From Gemmatimonadota bacterium (GTDB lineage Bacteria > Gemmatimonadota > Gemmatimonadetes > Gemmatimonadales > GWC2-71-9): a stretch of 64,000 nucleotides of DNA. Under the pieces are notes generated by a model. The model searched no databases. It saw only the letters and a program-made list of their open reading frames with translations, and was not told where the DNA came from. Of the stretch, positions 1 to 8,893 are shown piece by piece; the first letter of the stretch is position 1; each line of letters opens with the position of its first letter. The position numbers were made by a program, and so were the translations under genes. The stretch is from contig SHZT01000004.1 in NCBI GenBank assembly GCA_009692185.1, forward strand, positions 151,872-215,871, written 5' to 3'.

Positions 1-2
1 TT

Positions 3-881
3 CTCGACCCTTACGAAGTAGCCCAGCTGGGCGGCCTCGAGCTCATTGCCGAAGGGGTCGTCGAGGGGTTTCTCTCGGGGTTGCACCGCTCCCCGTTTCA
101 CGGGTTTTCCGTCGAGTTCGCCGAGCACCGTCCGTACCAGCCGGGCGACGAGCCCCGCTATGTGGACTGGAAGATGCTCGCGCGGACAGACCGGCTCACG
201 GTCAAGCAGTTTGAACAGGAGACCAATCTCCGCTCCATGCTGGTGCTGGATGCCAGCAGTTCCATGCACTGGAGCGGATCCGATCGGCGGCTGTCGAAAC
301 TGGAATACGCCAAGCGACTCGCGGCCGCCCTTTCGCTGATCACGCTCCGCCAGCGGGACGCCACCGGGTTCATCGGGTTTGACGACGAGGTGCGCGCCGT
401 CGTGCCGGCCCGCGCGAAACTCCAGCATTGGTGGACTGTGGTCTCGGCGATTTCCAAGCTCAAGCCGGGGAAAGGCACCGCCGCCGAGCCCGCGCTCCGG
501 CGCGTAACCGACCTCCTCCGGCGGCGTGGCCTGGTCGTGTTCATCTCGGATCTCCTCATCGACATGGATCTCACGCTCCTCTCGCTCCAGTTCCTCCGGC
601 ATCGCGGGCACCAGGTCGTCGTCTTTCACGTGATGGATCCCGGCGAGGTCACGCTCGAGGGACCGCCTGAGGCCCGGTTCGAAGACCCCGAGACGGGCGG
701 CGGCGTCATCGCCCGGCCGCGCGAGTTGCGCGCCGCCTATGCGGAAACGGTCCAGCGGACGATTGCCGAGTGGCGACTGGCCTGCCGCCGTGGCGGCATC
801 GCGTACCATCACGTTCTGACCGACACACCGTTCGGACATGTATTGCGCCGCGCGACTGCGCGGCGGTCCCGGCTCGGGTGA
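3..881 (+). CDS. DUF58 domain protein, 5' end cut by window edge
   Basis: The frame is open from the left edge, so the true start lies outside the window; a TTG at 81 is only an internal codon. The stretch YQPGDEPRYVDWKMLART is the DUF58 hallmark (Y-x-P-GD-x-R-x-DW). Further on, MLVLDASSSMHW carries a DxSxS metal-site pattern, as in the von Willebrand A-like fold that follows DUF58. The family usually sits beside a MoxR-type AAA ATPase and BatA/BatB membrane proteins, and is thought to act with them in assembly or stress functions at the membrane. Here its stop codon overlaps the GTG start of the BatA-like gene by 4 bp, so the two are translationally coupled. A moxR gene may lie just left of the window (inference). 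The family is secure; the precise role is not known. Confidence 0.9.
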   Translation, partial: LDPYEVAQLGGLELIAEGVVEGFLSGLHRSPFHGFSVEFAEHRPYQPGDEPRYVDWKMLARTDRLTVKQFEQETNLRSMLVLDASSSMHWSGSDRRLSKLEYAKRLAAALSLITLRQRDATGFIGFDDEVRAVVPARAKLQHWWTVVSAISKLKPGKGTAAEPALRRVTDLLRRRGLVVFISDLLIDMDLTLLSLQFLRHRGHQVVVFHVMDPGEVTLEGPPEARFEDPETGGGVIARPRELRAAYAETVQRTIAEWRLACRRGGIAYHHVLTDTPFGHVLRRATARRSRLG

Positions 882-2686
882 TCGCGTTTCTCCAGCCGCT
901 GTGGCTGCTCGCGTTGTCCGCGGCGGCCATCCCGGCGCTGTTGCACCTGCGTCAGCGGCATAACCCGCCGACGATCCTGTTTCCCGCCGTCCGCTACCTC
1001 CAGCAGACCAAGCGCGAGCATAGCAAGCGGCTCAAGCTCCGGAATCTTCTCCTCCTCATGCTCCGCACGCTGATCATCATCCTCATCGTGCTGGCTGCGG
1101 CTCGGCCGGTGGCCACGGTCCAGGTCGGCGGGGTGCACACACCCACCGCGTTGGCCATCGTGGTGGACAACTCGCTGTCGTCCGGCGTCGTACTGGGCGG
1201 GCGCCGGCTGTCCGACCTGCTGGTCGAACGGGCCCGCGAGGTCGTGGGCCGGGTGTCGGAAAGCGATCACCTGTGGCTCGTGCTGGCCGACGGGGTTCCC
1301 CACCGCGTGAGCCGCCTCGACGCGTCGCGGGTGCTGGACAGCGTCGCTCCCCAGCCGCTCCGGCTCGACCTGGGTGACGCGGTTCGCGCCGCGTCCTCGG
1401 CGGTGACCGGCGATATCCTGCCCTCGCACGAGGTCGTGGTGTTCTCCGACCGGCAGGCCACGGCGCTCTCGCCGGGGGCGACACCCGAGGCGCGGGTGCT
1501 CGTGTGGCAGGCGCCCGACCCGGTGGAGAACCGCGGGGTGGATTCCGCCCGGGCCGAGCCCGCTGTGTGGCGCCCCGCCGGCACGGTCATCGTGGCGGTT
1601 GGCGGGTCGGGCTCCGCACCCGGGGCTATCCAGCTCCGGATCGGGAACCAGGAACTGGCACGCGCCGTGGCCTCGCCGGGAGAACGGGTGGCGCTCCGTC
1701 CCCGAGTCCTCCAGCGTGGCTGGTTCCGCGCCGACGTCGCGATGGATCCCGACGAACTGCGCATGGACGACGAGTGGCACTTGGCGGTGCGCGTGGCAGA
1801 GCCGGCGGCCGCGCACGCCGGAGTCGGGGCCGGCCGGTTCGTGCGGGAGGGCCTCTCGGTGCTGCAAGGGTCCGGGCGCGTCGGCACGGGCGACGTCGTC
1901 GTGCTGGATGACCGCCTCATGTCCGGCCGCGGCGTGATGTTCCCGCCCGCCGACCCCGCGATGCTGGGTGCGGCGAACCGCGCGCTTGCCGCGCGGCAGT
2001 TCCCGTGGCGGTTCGGCGATCGCGTCACGGGCGAATGGCAGCTGGGGGGGATGGTCGGCCCGGCAGCCGGCCAGCCGGTCCTCACGCGACACGTGCTCGA
2101 GGGCACGGCGGGGGCCGGCGGCCAGGTGCTCGCCACGGTTGGCGGCGAGCCCTGGATGGTGCGCAACGGAGACCTGGTCCTGATCGCGAGCCGCATCGAG
2201 CAGGACTGGACGGTTCTCCCGGTGTCGGCGGCCTTCGTCCCGTTCCTGGACCTGCTGGTGAACGAGCTGGCGACCAGCAGCTCTGTGGTCGTCCGCGGCC
2301 TTCCGGGCGAGCCGGTCGAGCTGCCGTCCAACGCGAGCACCGTGCTGGGGCCGGAAGGCCCGGGGCACGCGACCAGCGAGGGGCGCTACGCGGCCCCGCT
2401 CAAGCCAGGCGTGTATTTCCTGGCGTCGGCGGCGGGCGATACCGTGGGCGCGCTCGAGGTGAACCACGATCCGCGCGAATCGCTGCTGACGCCGGCCGAC
2501 CGCCGCTCCCTCCGCGCGACACTCGGCGCCGATGCGGAGTTGCTGGACGACAACGGGATCACGCGGGAGATGTTCCGCGGCAACCGCCGGGCGGATCTCT
2601 CGGGTATGTTGATCGCCGCGGCGGTGCTCGCCGCGTTGCTGGAGTTATTCCTTGCCACGGCGGGAGGCCGCCGGGAGTCGCGGTAG
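878..2686 (+). CDS. BatA-type membrane protein with VWA-like region
   Basis: The start is the GTG at 878 inside the preceding TGA (GTGA overlap). It gives an N-terminus beginning MIAFLQPLWLLALSAAAIP, typical of the BatA/aerotolerance N-terminal domain: a first membrane segment, an LHLRQRHNP loop, then a second hydrophobic stretch near residues 55-75. Next comes ALAIVVDNSLSSG, a DxSxS-like von Willebrand A motif facing the periplasm. A last membrane helix lies near residues 575-595 (SGMLIAAAVLAALLELFLA). At about 602 aa it is longer than minimal BatA and has an unassigned periplasmic region between the VWA part and the final helix. Upstream in-frame codons encode low-complexity Arg-rich sequence overlapping DUF58 and were not used. 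The function is inferred from the DUF58 partnership only. Confidence 0.85.
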   Translation: MIAFLQPLWLLALSAAAIPALLHLRQRHNPPTILFPAVRYLQQTKREHSKRLKLRNLLLLMLRTLIIILIVLAAARPVATVQVGGVHTPTALAIVVDNSLSSGVVLGGRRLSDLLVERAREVVGRVSESDHLWLVLADGVPHRVSRLDASRVLDSVAPQPLRLDLGDAVRAASSAVTGDILPSHEVVVFSDRQATALSPGATPEARVLVWQAPDPVENRGVDSARAEPAVWRPAGTVIVAVGGSGSAPGAIQLRIGNQELARAVASPGERVALRPRVLQRGWFRADVAMDPDELRMDDEWHLAVRVAEPAAAHAGVGAGRFVREGLSVLQGSGRVGTGDVVVLDDRLMSGRGVMFPPADPAMLGAANRALAARQFPWRFGDRVTGEWQLGGMVGPAAGQPVLTRHVLEGTAGAGGQVLATVGGEPWMVRNGDLVLIASRIEQDWTVLPVSAAFVPFLDLLVNELATSSSVVVRGLPGEPVELPSNASTVLGPEGPGHATSEGRYAAPLKPGVYFLASAAGDTVGALEVNHDPRESLLTPADRRSLRATLGADAELLDDNGITREMFRGNRRADLSGMLIAAAVLAALLELFLATAGGRRESR

Positions 2687-2738
2687 CAGGGCAGTAGAAG
2701 GGACGGATGCAGGAGGACGGTCGAGTGGGGGTCAACTG

Positions 2739-5700
2739 ATGCTGTCTCACCTCGTCGGCGCGATTCGATCGCTGCCGACGTTTTCGTCGTTGCTGGAATC
2801 GCTTCCGGCGCGTTCTGCCGAGACATCGGTCGCGGGTTTGCCCGGGTCCTCGCCGGCCGTGTTGCTCGCGGCGCTCGCCGAGGCCCTGCCGCAACGCGTG
2901 TTGCTGGTGGTGGCGCCCGGGCCCGCCGAAGCGGAGCGGTGGCTCGCGGACCTCGCGGTGCTCTCGCCGGAAGTCGCACGGCTCTACCCCCAGCGCGAGG
3001 CCCTGGGTGAAGAGGAGCCGCACTTTGAAATCGCGGGCGAACGGGTCGAGACGCTGGCCGACATGCTGGCCGGGCGGGCGCGGCTGGTGGTCACGACGTT
3101 GCGAGCCACGGTGGAGCGGACCCGCATGCCCGCGGCGGTCGGCGCTGCCCGGCTGGACGTCGCGCGCGGCACGACGCTCCGCCCGCAGGACCTCATCGAA
3201 CGTCTCCTCTCCATGGGCTACGAGCGGAAGCCGTCCGTGCTTGACGTCGCGCAGTTCGCCGTGCGGGGCGGGATCGTGGACGTCTACGGGTTCGGCATGG
3301 CCGGCCCCGCGCGCATCGAGTGGTCGGGAGACGAGGTCCAGAGCATTCGATACTTCGATTTGGACTCCCAACGCTCGGAGAAGGAGACGGATTCGATCAC
3401 CGTGTTGCCCGTTCGGGCGAATGACGGGATCCAAGCGGATGAGCGGATGAGCGGATGGGCGGATGAAAAGCTCGACAATCAACCGCTCAACCGCTCAACT
3501 GCTCATCCGCCCCGCCAATCGCTGCTGGATCTTCTGCCGTCCGATGCGCTCCTCATTGTGACTGAGGGCGTCGAGCTCGCCGAAGTCGGCCGCATCTGGG
3601 ACGAAGCAGTGCACCACCTGGACGTCGCGCGGCGGCGGGGGGAAGACGTGCCCGGGCGCGACACGATCTACCTCGCGCCGGAAACGTGGAGCGGCGCGTG
3701 GCAGGGATTCGCCCGCCTGTGGCTCAACCGCGAGCCGGCAGACGTGGACTTCCACATGTTCGCGCCCGAGGCGGTGGAGCGGGACATCGGGCGGATCGTG
3801 CGCCTGGCCCGCGGCCAGCCGGTCCTGGTGCTGTGTGACAACGAGGGCCAGCTCGAGCGGCTGGAGGAATTGATCGAGATCGCCGACCCCACGGCGCGGC
3901 ACTCGGGCGTCCAGGTGACGCTCGCGCTGGGCGCGTTGCACGGCGGGTTCGTGCTCAAGGGCCTCACCGTCCTCACGGACCACGAAATCTTCCGCCGCGC
4001 CCGGCGGCTCCGGCGCCCGCGACGCTACCGGCAGTCGCTCACCGCGGGGGCCGCCGGCTCGCTCGCCACCGGCGACTACGTGGTGCACCTGGAGCACGGG
4101 ATCGGGATCTACCGCGGCATCACGACGATCGCGGTCGGCGAAAGCGCGCTCGAAGTGGCGGTGCTGGAGTACGAGGGCGGCGACCGGCTGAACGTCCCGC
4201 TCTACCGGCTGGACCAGATCGAGCCCTACCGCGCGGCGCCCGACGCCGACTCGCCCGCGCCCCGCATCGACCAGCTGGGCTCCACGCGGTGGCGGAAGCA
4301 GCGCGCCACGACGGAGCGGGCGATCCGCGAGATGGCGGTGGAACTGCTTGACCTGTACGCCAGGCGGACCCTGGCCAAGGGCTCCGCGATGCCACCCGAC
4401 ACCAAGTGGCAGCGCGAACTGGAGTCGTCCTTCCTGTACGAAGACACGCCGGACCAGCGTTCGGCGACGCTGGCGGTGAAGCAGGACATGGAGCGCGCGC
4501 GGCCCATGGACCGCCTGGTCGTCGGCGACGTAGGCTACGGGAAGACAGAGGTGGCGATTCGGGCCGCCTTCAAGGCGGTGCAGGGCGGCAAGCAGGTGGC
4601 AGTGCTGGTTCCGACGACGATTCTCGCGGAACAGCACGGCCGGACATTCGCCGACCGGATGGCGGATTTCCCCGTTCGGGTTGAAGTCCTGTCCCGCTTC
4701 CGCACGACCCGCGAGCAGAAGGACGTGTTGCGCCGGCTGAAGGAAGGCGTGGTGGACATCGTCATCGGGACCCATCGCCTGCTGTCCGCCGACGTGGAGT
4801 TCAAGGAACTGGGGCTCATCGTGGTGGACGAGGAACACCGTTTCGGCGTCAAGCACAAAGAGCGGCTCAAGGCGCTCAAGCTCGAGATCCACGTGCTGAC
4901 GCTGACCGCGACGCCCATTCCCCGGACGCTCCACCTGGCGCTGTCGGGTCTCAGGGACCTCACGCTGATCGAAACACCGCCGCGGGATCGTTCGCCGGTG
5001 CTCACGTTCGTCGAGCCGTGGGACGACGAGTTGCTGGAGGAGGCGCTCGCGCGCGAGCTGGATCGCGGCGGGCAGGCGTTCCTGGTGCACAACCGCATCG
5101 AGACGATCGAGTCCATTGGGCAACGCGTGAACCGGCTGGCGCCGCGCGCGCGGGTGGCCGTGGCCCACGGGCAGATGGCGGAGCGCGAACTGGATGACGT
5201 CATGCGCCGCTTCGTCGCCGGCGACGTGGACGTCCTGGTGTCCACGATGATCGTCGAGTCGGGGCTCGACGTGCCGAACGCCAACACGATGATTGTCCAT
5301 CACGCCGATCAGTTCGGCCTGGCCCAGCTCTACCAGTTGAGGGGCCGGGTGGGTCGCGGCCACCGTCGCGCGTACTGCTACCTGCTCGCGTCCGACCATT
5401 CAGACCAGGCCGCGGAAGAGCGCCTGCTCGTGCTGGAACACCACACCGAGCTGGGGTCGGGGTACCGTATCGCGCTTCGAGACCTGGAGATCCGGGGCGC
5501 CGGGAACCTCCTCGGGTCCCAGCAGTCCGGCCACGCGCATGCGGTCGGGTACGATCTCTACCTCCGCTGGCTCAACGATGCGGTCAAAGCGCTGAAGGGA
5601 GAGGCCGAAGGCGTAGTGCACCCACCGCCCGAGGTGAGCATGGACGGCGCGGCCCACCTGGCCGATGGATACATCACGGATGACGGGGCGAAACTCGACT

Positions 5701-6065
5701 TCTACCGGCGGCTGGCGCGGGCCAGCGACCCCGGCGAGATTGCGATCTTGCGAGAGGAATTGCGCGACCGGTTCGGCCCATTGCCCGCGGAAGCAGACCG
5801 CCTGCTCATGGTCTGCGAGTTGCGGGCACTTGGCGCCAAGGTCGGCCTGGAAACGGTGCTCGTCCGCGGCGACGAGGCGCGGCTCAACTTCCGCGCGGGC
5901 GCGGCGCCACGGCTGGCGCGGCTCCACGCGGCGCTGGACCAGGTGCAGTTCGCCGCCGAAGTCCGGCGCACCACGCCCCTTTCGCTCCGCCTTACTCGCC
6001 TGGGAGGGATCCCAATTGGGCCGGGATTGGTGCGCGCACTTGCCACCGCTGCGGGAGGAAATTGA
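2739..6065 (+). CDS. mfd: transcription-repair coupling factor Mfd
   Basis: Mfd removes RNA polymerase stalled at DNA lesions and recruits UvrA. The ATG at 2739 starts a protein of about 1108 aa, close to family length. The N-terminal UvrB-like region is followed by the RNA-polymerase-interacting CarD-like domain around residues 445-500 (GDYVVHLEHGIGIYRG). The translocase has Walker A VGDVGYGKTEVA near residue 593, the DEEH box (VVDEEHRFG) near 694, and motif VI in QLRGRVGRGHRRAY. The TRCF C-terminal domain is present. About 26 residues near 232-258 (QADERMSGWADEK...) are encoded by an in-frame repeat hairpin at 3434-3511 not expected in the family. The gene ends in TGATG with the next gene, so the two are coupled. 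Confidence 0.97.
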   Translation: MLSHLVGAIRSLPTFSSLLESLPARSAETSVAGLPGSSPAVLLAALAEALPQRVLLVVAPGPAEAERWLADLAVLSPEVARLYPQREALGEEEPHFEIAGERVETLADMLAGRARLVVTTLRATVERTRMPAAVGAARLDVARGTTLRPQDLIERLLSMGYERKPSVLDVAQFAVRGGIVDVYGFGMAGPARIEWSGDEVQSIRYFDLDSQRSEKETDSITVLPVRANDGIQADERMSGWADEKLDNQPLNRSTAHPPRQSLLDLLPSDALLIVTEGVELAEVGRIWDEAVHHLDVARRRGEDVPGRDTIYLAPETWSGAWQGFARLWLNREPADVDFHMFAPEAVERDIGRIVRLARGQPVLVLCDNEGQLERLEELIEIADPTARHSGVQVTLALGALHGGFVLKGLTVLTDHEIFRRARRLRRPRRYRQSLTAGAAGSLATGDYVVHLEHGIGIYRGITTIAVGESALEVAVLEYEGGDRLNVPLYRLDQIEPYRAAPDADSPAPRIDQLGSTRWRKQRATTERAIREMAVELLDLYARRTLAKGSAMPPDTKWQRELESSFLYEDTPDQRSATLAVKQDMERARPMDRLVVGDVGYGKTEVAIRAAFKAVQGGKQVAVLVPTTILAEQHGRTFADRMADFPVRVEVLSRFRTTREQKDVLRRLKEGVVDIVIGTHRLLSADVEFKELGLIVVDEEHRFGVKHKERLKALKLEIHVLTLTATPIPRTLHLALSGLRDLTLIETPPRDRSPVLTFVEPWDDELLEEALARELDRGGQAFLVHNRIETIESIGQRVNRLAPRARVAVAHGQMAERELDDVMRRFVAGDVDVLVSTMIVESGLDVPNANTMIVHHADQFGLAQLYQLRGRVGRGHRRAYCYLLASDHSDQAAEERLLVLEHHTELGSGYRIALRDLEIRGAGNLLGSQQSGHAHAVGYDLYLRWLNDAVKALKGEAEGVVHPPPEVSMDGAAHLADGYITDDGAKLDFYRRLARASDPGEIAILREELRDRFGPLPAEADRLLMVCELRALGAKVGLETVLVRGDEARLNFRAGAAPRLARLHAALDQVQFAAEVRRTTPLSLRLTRLGGIPIGPGLVRALATAAGGN
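3434..3511 (+). repeat. GCGGATGA-unit hairpin inside mfd
   Basis: The left arm (3434-3466) is four tandem copies of GCGGATGA with small variation; one unit is GCGGATGG. The right arm (3480-3511) is the imperfect reverse complement, built from CCGCTCAA and CTCATCCGC units. About 26 of 32 positions pair, with a loop near 3467-3479. The element keeps the mfd frame open: an 8-bp unit repeated three times gives a TGA in every frame, and the A-to-G change in one unit turns that TGA into TGG. Confidence 0.8.
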
Positions 6066-6166
6066 TGGTGGGTGAAGCGATGGTGGGAGGGGATAAAACG
6101 ATGGTGGATGGGGCGATGGTGGGTGAAGCGAAGGTCCCACCACCATCGCCCTTTCCACCATCGCCG
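6064..6166 (+). repeat. GATGGTGG-unit hairpin at mfd/PPIase junction
   Basis: Four purine-rich units starting GATGGTGG lie at 6064-6132. GGCGATGGTGG at 6112-6122 has its exact reverse complement CCACCATCGCC at 6140-6150 and again at 6155-6165. The start codon and first ~30 codons of the downstream lipoprotein are inside the element. It has the same architecture as the other hairpins in this window but a different unit. Confidence 0.75.
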
Positions 6167-7570
6167 TTCATACTGAGTCTATTCCTTCTCGTCGTCGTCC
6201 TCGCCGGTTGCGCGGATGCGTTCACCACCGACGTCAACGTCGTGGCCCGCGCCGGCTACTACGAGCTCACGGTAGACCGGCTGGGCGAGATGTTCGCCCA
6301 GGGCAAGGCGCTCACCGCCGAGCGCGACGTGGTGAAACGCGTCGCCCAGCTGTGGGTGGACTACGCGCTTTACGCCCAGCACGCGGTGACCGGCGACTCG
6401 ATGCTCTCGACCAGCGACGTTCTCGCCGTCCTGTGGCCCGAGGTGCAGCAGCGGCGCGCGGATCATTTTCACGACGCGCTGGTGGCTGCGGGGGTCAAGC
6501 TCGACTCCTCAACGGTGGACAGCACGTATGAAGTCGGTGACCTGCGGCTGATTCGCCACGTGTTGATCCGCACCGAACCGGCGATGGCGCCCCCGGCCAA
6601 GGCCGCCCGGCTCAGGGAGGCCGAGTCCATCCGGGCGCGGCTCCGTTCCGGTGGCACTTGGGCCGAGGCCAACCGGAGGAACCAGGACCCCCGGGCCAAG
6701 GCCGAAAACGGCAGCCTCGGCGTCGTGTTCCGGGGCGCGTTGATGGGGCCTGTGGAGGACGCCGCGTTCGGGCTCGCCCCCGGTGGCATGTCCGAGATCG
6801 TCGAGAGCCCACTGGGGTATCACGTGGTCACTCGCCCGAGGCTCCGGGATGCCCGCACGGAGTTCATCACCGGGGTCGAGGACCGTCTGATCGGCGCCCT
6901 GGATTCGGCTTACCTGGGCGGCATGGCCGCCCGCCGGCAATTCAAAGTCAGGAACGGGGCCGCGGCGAGGGCCCGGGTCGCGATTGCCGACCCGCTGGGG
7001 TCGGCCCGGTCGGGCGCGGTGCTGGCGACGTTCGATGGCGGCACGTTCACGGTTGCGGACCTGGTCCGCTGGGTGGACGCGATGCCTCCCCAGCTCCGCG
7101 GGCAGATCGACCGCGCGGACGACGATCAACTGGTCATGCTGATCAGCCAGATGATGCGGAACCAGGCGATGATGGTCGAGGCCGATAGCGCGGGCGTCAC
7201 GCTGACACCGCTCGACATCACCGAGTTCAAGGACCTTTTGCGGCGGGATCTCGATATGCTGTCCAAGGCGCTCGGCATCGATGCCAGGGCCCTGCCGGAT
7301 TCGGGATTGAGCGTCGAGGGCAAGATCCGGATGGCCGGCGTCAAGGTCGATGAGTATCTGGAAGCAGTGACCGCGAACCGGGCCAACTTCGTGGCGGTGC
7401 CGACGTTTCTCTCGGCGCGGTTGAGAGAAAAGAGTGACTGGCGGGTGATCTCGGCGGGCATCGATCGCGTGCTGGCGCGTGCCGAGGCACTCAGGGCAGC
7501 GATCGACAGTGCGCGGGCGGCGTCGCCGACGCCCCCCTCCGTTCCGGACTCGGGAGGAAAGAAAGAATGA
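6065..7570 (+). CDS. parvulin-type peptidyl-prolyl isomerase lipoprotein
   Basis: This is a probable periplasmic folding helper of the PpiC/SurA class, about 501 aa. The ATG at 6065 overlaps the mfd stop and has a good ribosome site (GGAGGA) a few bases upstream. No other start exists before the hydrophobic segment, so the first ~35 residues are read from a repeat hairpin, giving an odd n-region rich in MVGEA and PPSPF. The signal segment ends LVVVLAGC, a lipobox, so the mature protein should be lipid-anchored. The rotamase domain spans about residues 155-260, with RHVLIRTEP, NGSLGVVFRG and the closing SPLGYHVV. The C-terminal ~200 residues are not assigned. It overlaps the next isomerase gene by 4 bp (ATGA), suggesting the two work together on outer-membrane protein folding (inference). 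Confidence 0.85.
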   Translation: MVGEAMVGGDKTMVDGAMVGEAKVPPPSPFPPSPFILSLFLLVVVLAGCADAFTTDVNVVARAGYYELTVDRLGEMFAQGKALTAERDVVKRVAQLWVDYALYAQHAVTGDSMLSTSDVLAVLWPEVQQRRADHFHDALVAAGVKLDSSTVDSTYEVGDLRLIRHVLIRTEPAMAPPAKAARLREAESIRARLRSGGTWAEANRRNQDPRAKAENGSLGVVFRGALMGPVEDAAFGLAPGGMSEIVESPLGYHVVTRPRLRDARTEFITGVEDRLIGALDSAYLGGMAARRQFKVRNGAAARARVAIADPLGSARSGAVLATFDGGTFTVADLVRWVDAMPPQLRGQIDRADDDQLVMLISQMMRNQAMMVEADSAGVTLTPLDITEFKDLLRRDLDMLSKALGIDARALPDSGLSVEGKIRMAGVKVDEYLEAVTANRANFVAVPTFLSARLREKSDWRVISAGIDRVLARAEALRAAIDSARAASPTPPSVPDSGGKKE

Positions 7571-8874
7571 ACAAAGGCATCATTTCCGCGTTGATCCTAG
7601 TGGCATCAGCGTCATCGGTGGCCGCCCAGGAACCCGTGTGGCGCCCGGTCGATCGCATCGCCGCGATCGTCGGCGGCAAGCCCATCATGATGTCGCAGGT
7701 GGAAGAAGGCGTGAACGTGCGGCGCGCCAACGGTGCCGCGCCGGCGACCCCGGCCGCGCTGGATTCCGTCCGGCGGTCCATTCTCATTTCGCTGGTAAAC
7801 CTCGAGCTGGTGGTCCAGGCGGCCCAGCGCGACACGATGATCAAGCTCCAGGACCAGGCCATTCAGCAGCAGGTGGATGACGCCATCAGGCAGATCCGGG
7901 ACCAGTACGGTTCGGATCTCGAGTTCCAGCGGCAAATCAAGTTGTCCGGGTTCCCGGGCATCGAGGACTACCGCCGCTGGCTGTACGAGCAGAAACGCAA
8001 GGAAGCGCTCCAGACCGAGTTCACCGGCCGGCTCCGGCAGAAAGGCGTGATCAAGTCGGTGCCGCCGACGGACAAGGAGGCCCGCGAGTACTACGAGGCC
8101 ACCAAGCCGCTCCAGCCCAAGCGGCCCGCGTCCGTCTCGTTCCGGCAGATCGTCATCGGGCCCAAGCCCGACAGCTCGGCCCTGGCGACGGCGTTCAAGC
8201 GGGCGGATTCGCTGGTGCTCCAGCTCCGGAAGGGAGCCGACTTCAATACGCTGGCCAAGCGCTTCTCCGAGGACGCGGCGACGAAGGAACAGGGCGGGGA
8301 ACTCAACTGGTTCCGCCTTGGGTCGGGCATGGTGCGAGAGTTCGAGCAGGCCGCGTTCGCCATGAGGCCCGGACAGATCTCGGACCCGGTGCGCTCGGCG
8401 TTCGGGTACCACATTATCCAGGTCGAGCGCGTGGAGCCGGCGGAAATCCAGGCCCGGCACATTCTCATCATTCCGGTACTGACCCAGGCTAACCTGGAGG
8501 CGGCCAACACGTTGGTGGACTCCGTGGCCCGGCTCGTCCGGGCCGGGGTATCATGGGACTCGCTGTCGCGGGCAAACGACGATGCGTCGGAAGAGAAGCT
8601 CGTCGAAGGCATTCCGCGGACCGCGTTGCCCGAGGAGTACTACGCGGTGCTGCAGGACACGAAGGCGGGCGACATCGTTGGGCCATTTCAGGTGAAATCG
8701 ACGACGGGCGTTCCCAAGCACGCCATCGTCCAGTTCCGCGAGGCACGGCCCGAAGGCGAGTACGCGTTCGAGGAGCTGCGGGACCAGATTCGCAGCCGCC
8801 TCTCGGACGATAACGCCATGAAGCGCTACATCGAGACCCTACGCAAGCAGACCTACGTCGACATCCGCTACTAG
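7567..8874 (+). CDS. SurA-like periplasmic chaperone/PPIase
   Basis: A signal peptide (MNKGIISALILVASASSVAA) is followed by the SurA N-terminal core (VDRIAAIVGGKPIMMSQVEEG). Two parvulin repeats follow: the first ends SAFGYHIIQVERVEP and carries ELNWFRLGSGM; the second begins IQARHILIIPV and is less well conserved at its end. At 435 aa the size matches SurA. SurA escorts unfolded outer-membrane proteins across the periplasm. The ATG sits in the 4-bp overlap with the upstream isomerase gene, with GGAGGAAAG ahead of it. The stop (8872-8874) lies inside the region where pdxA should begin. Confidence 0.88.
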   Translation: MNKGIISALILVASASSVAAQEPVWRPVDRIAAIVGGKPIMMSQVEEGVNVRRANGAAPATPAALDSVRRSILISLVNLELVVQAAQRDTMIKLQDQAIQQQVDDAIRQIRDQYGSDLEFQRQIKLSGFPGIEDYRRWLYEQKRKEALQTEFTGRLRQKGVIKSVPPTDKEAREYYEATKPLQPKRPASVSFRQIVIGPKPDSSALATAFKRADSLVLQLRKGADFNTLAKRFSEDAATKEQGGELNWFRLGSGMVREFEQAAFAMRPGQISDPVRSAFGYHIIQVERVEPAEIQARHILIIPVLTQANLEAANTLVDSVARLVRAGVSWDSLSRANDDASEEKLVEGIPRTALPEEYYAVLQDTKAGDIVGPFQVKSTTGVPKHAIVQFREARPEGEYAFEELRDQIRSRLSDDNAMKRYIETLRKQTYVDIRY

Positions 8875-8893
8875 GTCCGGCCGCGCGCGTCCC

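Noticed and set aside
809..2467. Long open frame on the minus strand opposite the BatA-like gene
   Set aside because: Its product is His/Arg/Gly-rich low-complexity sequence, typical of an antisense shadow in GC-rich DNA; the plus strand has clear domains.
3495..5399. 634-codon open frame opposite mfd
   Set aside because: Antisense shadow of a well conserved gene; no recognisable motif.
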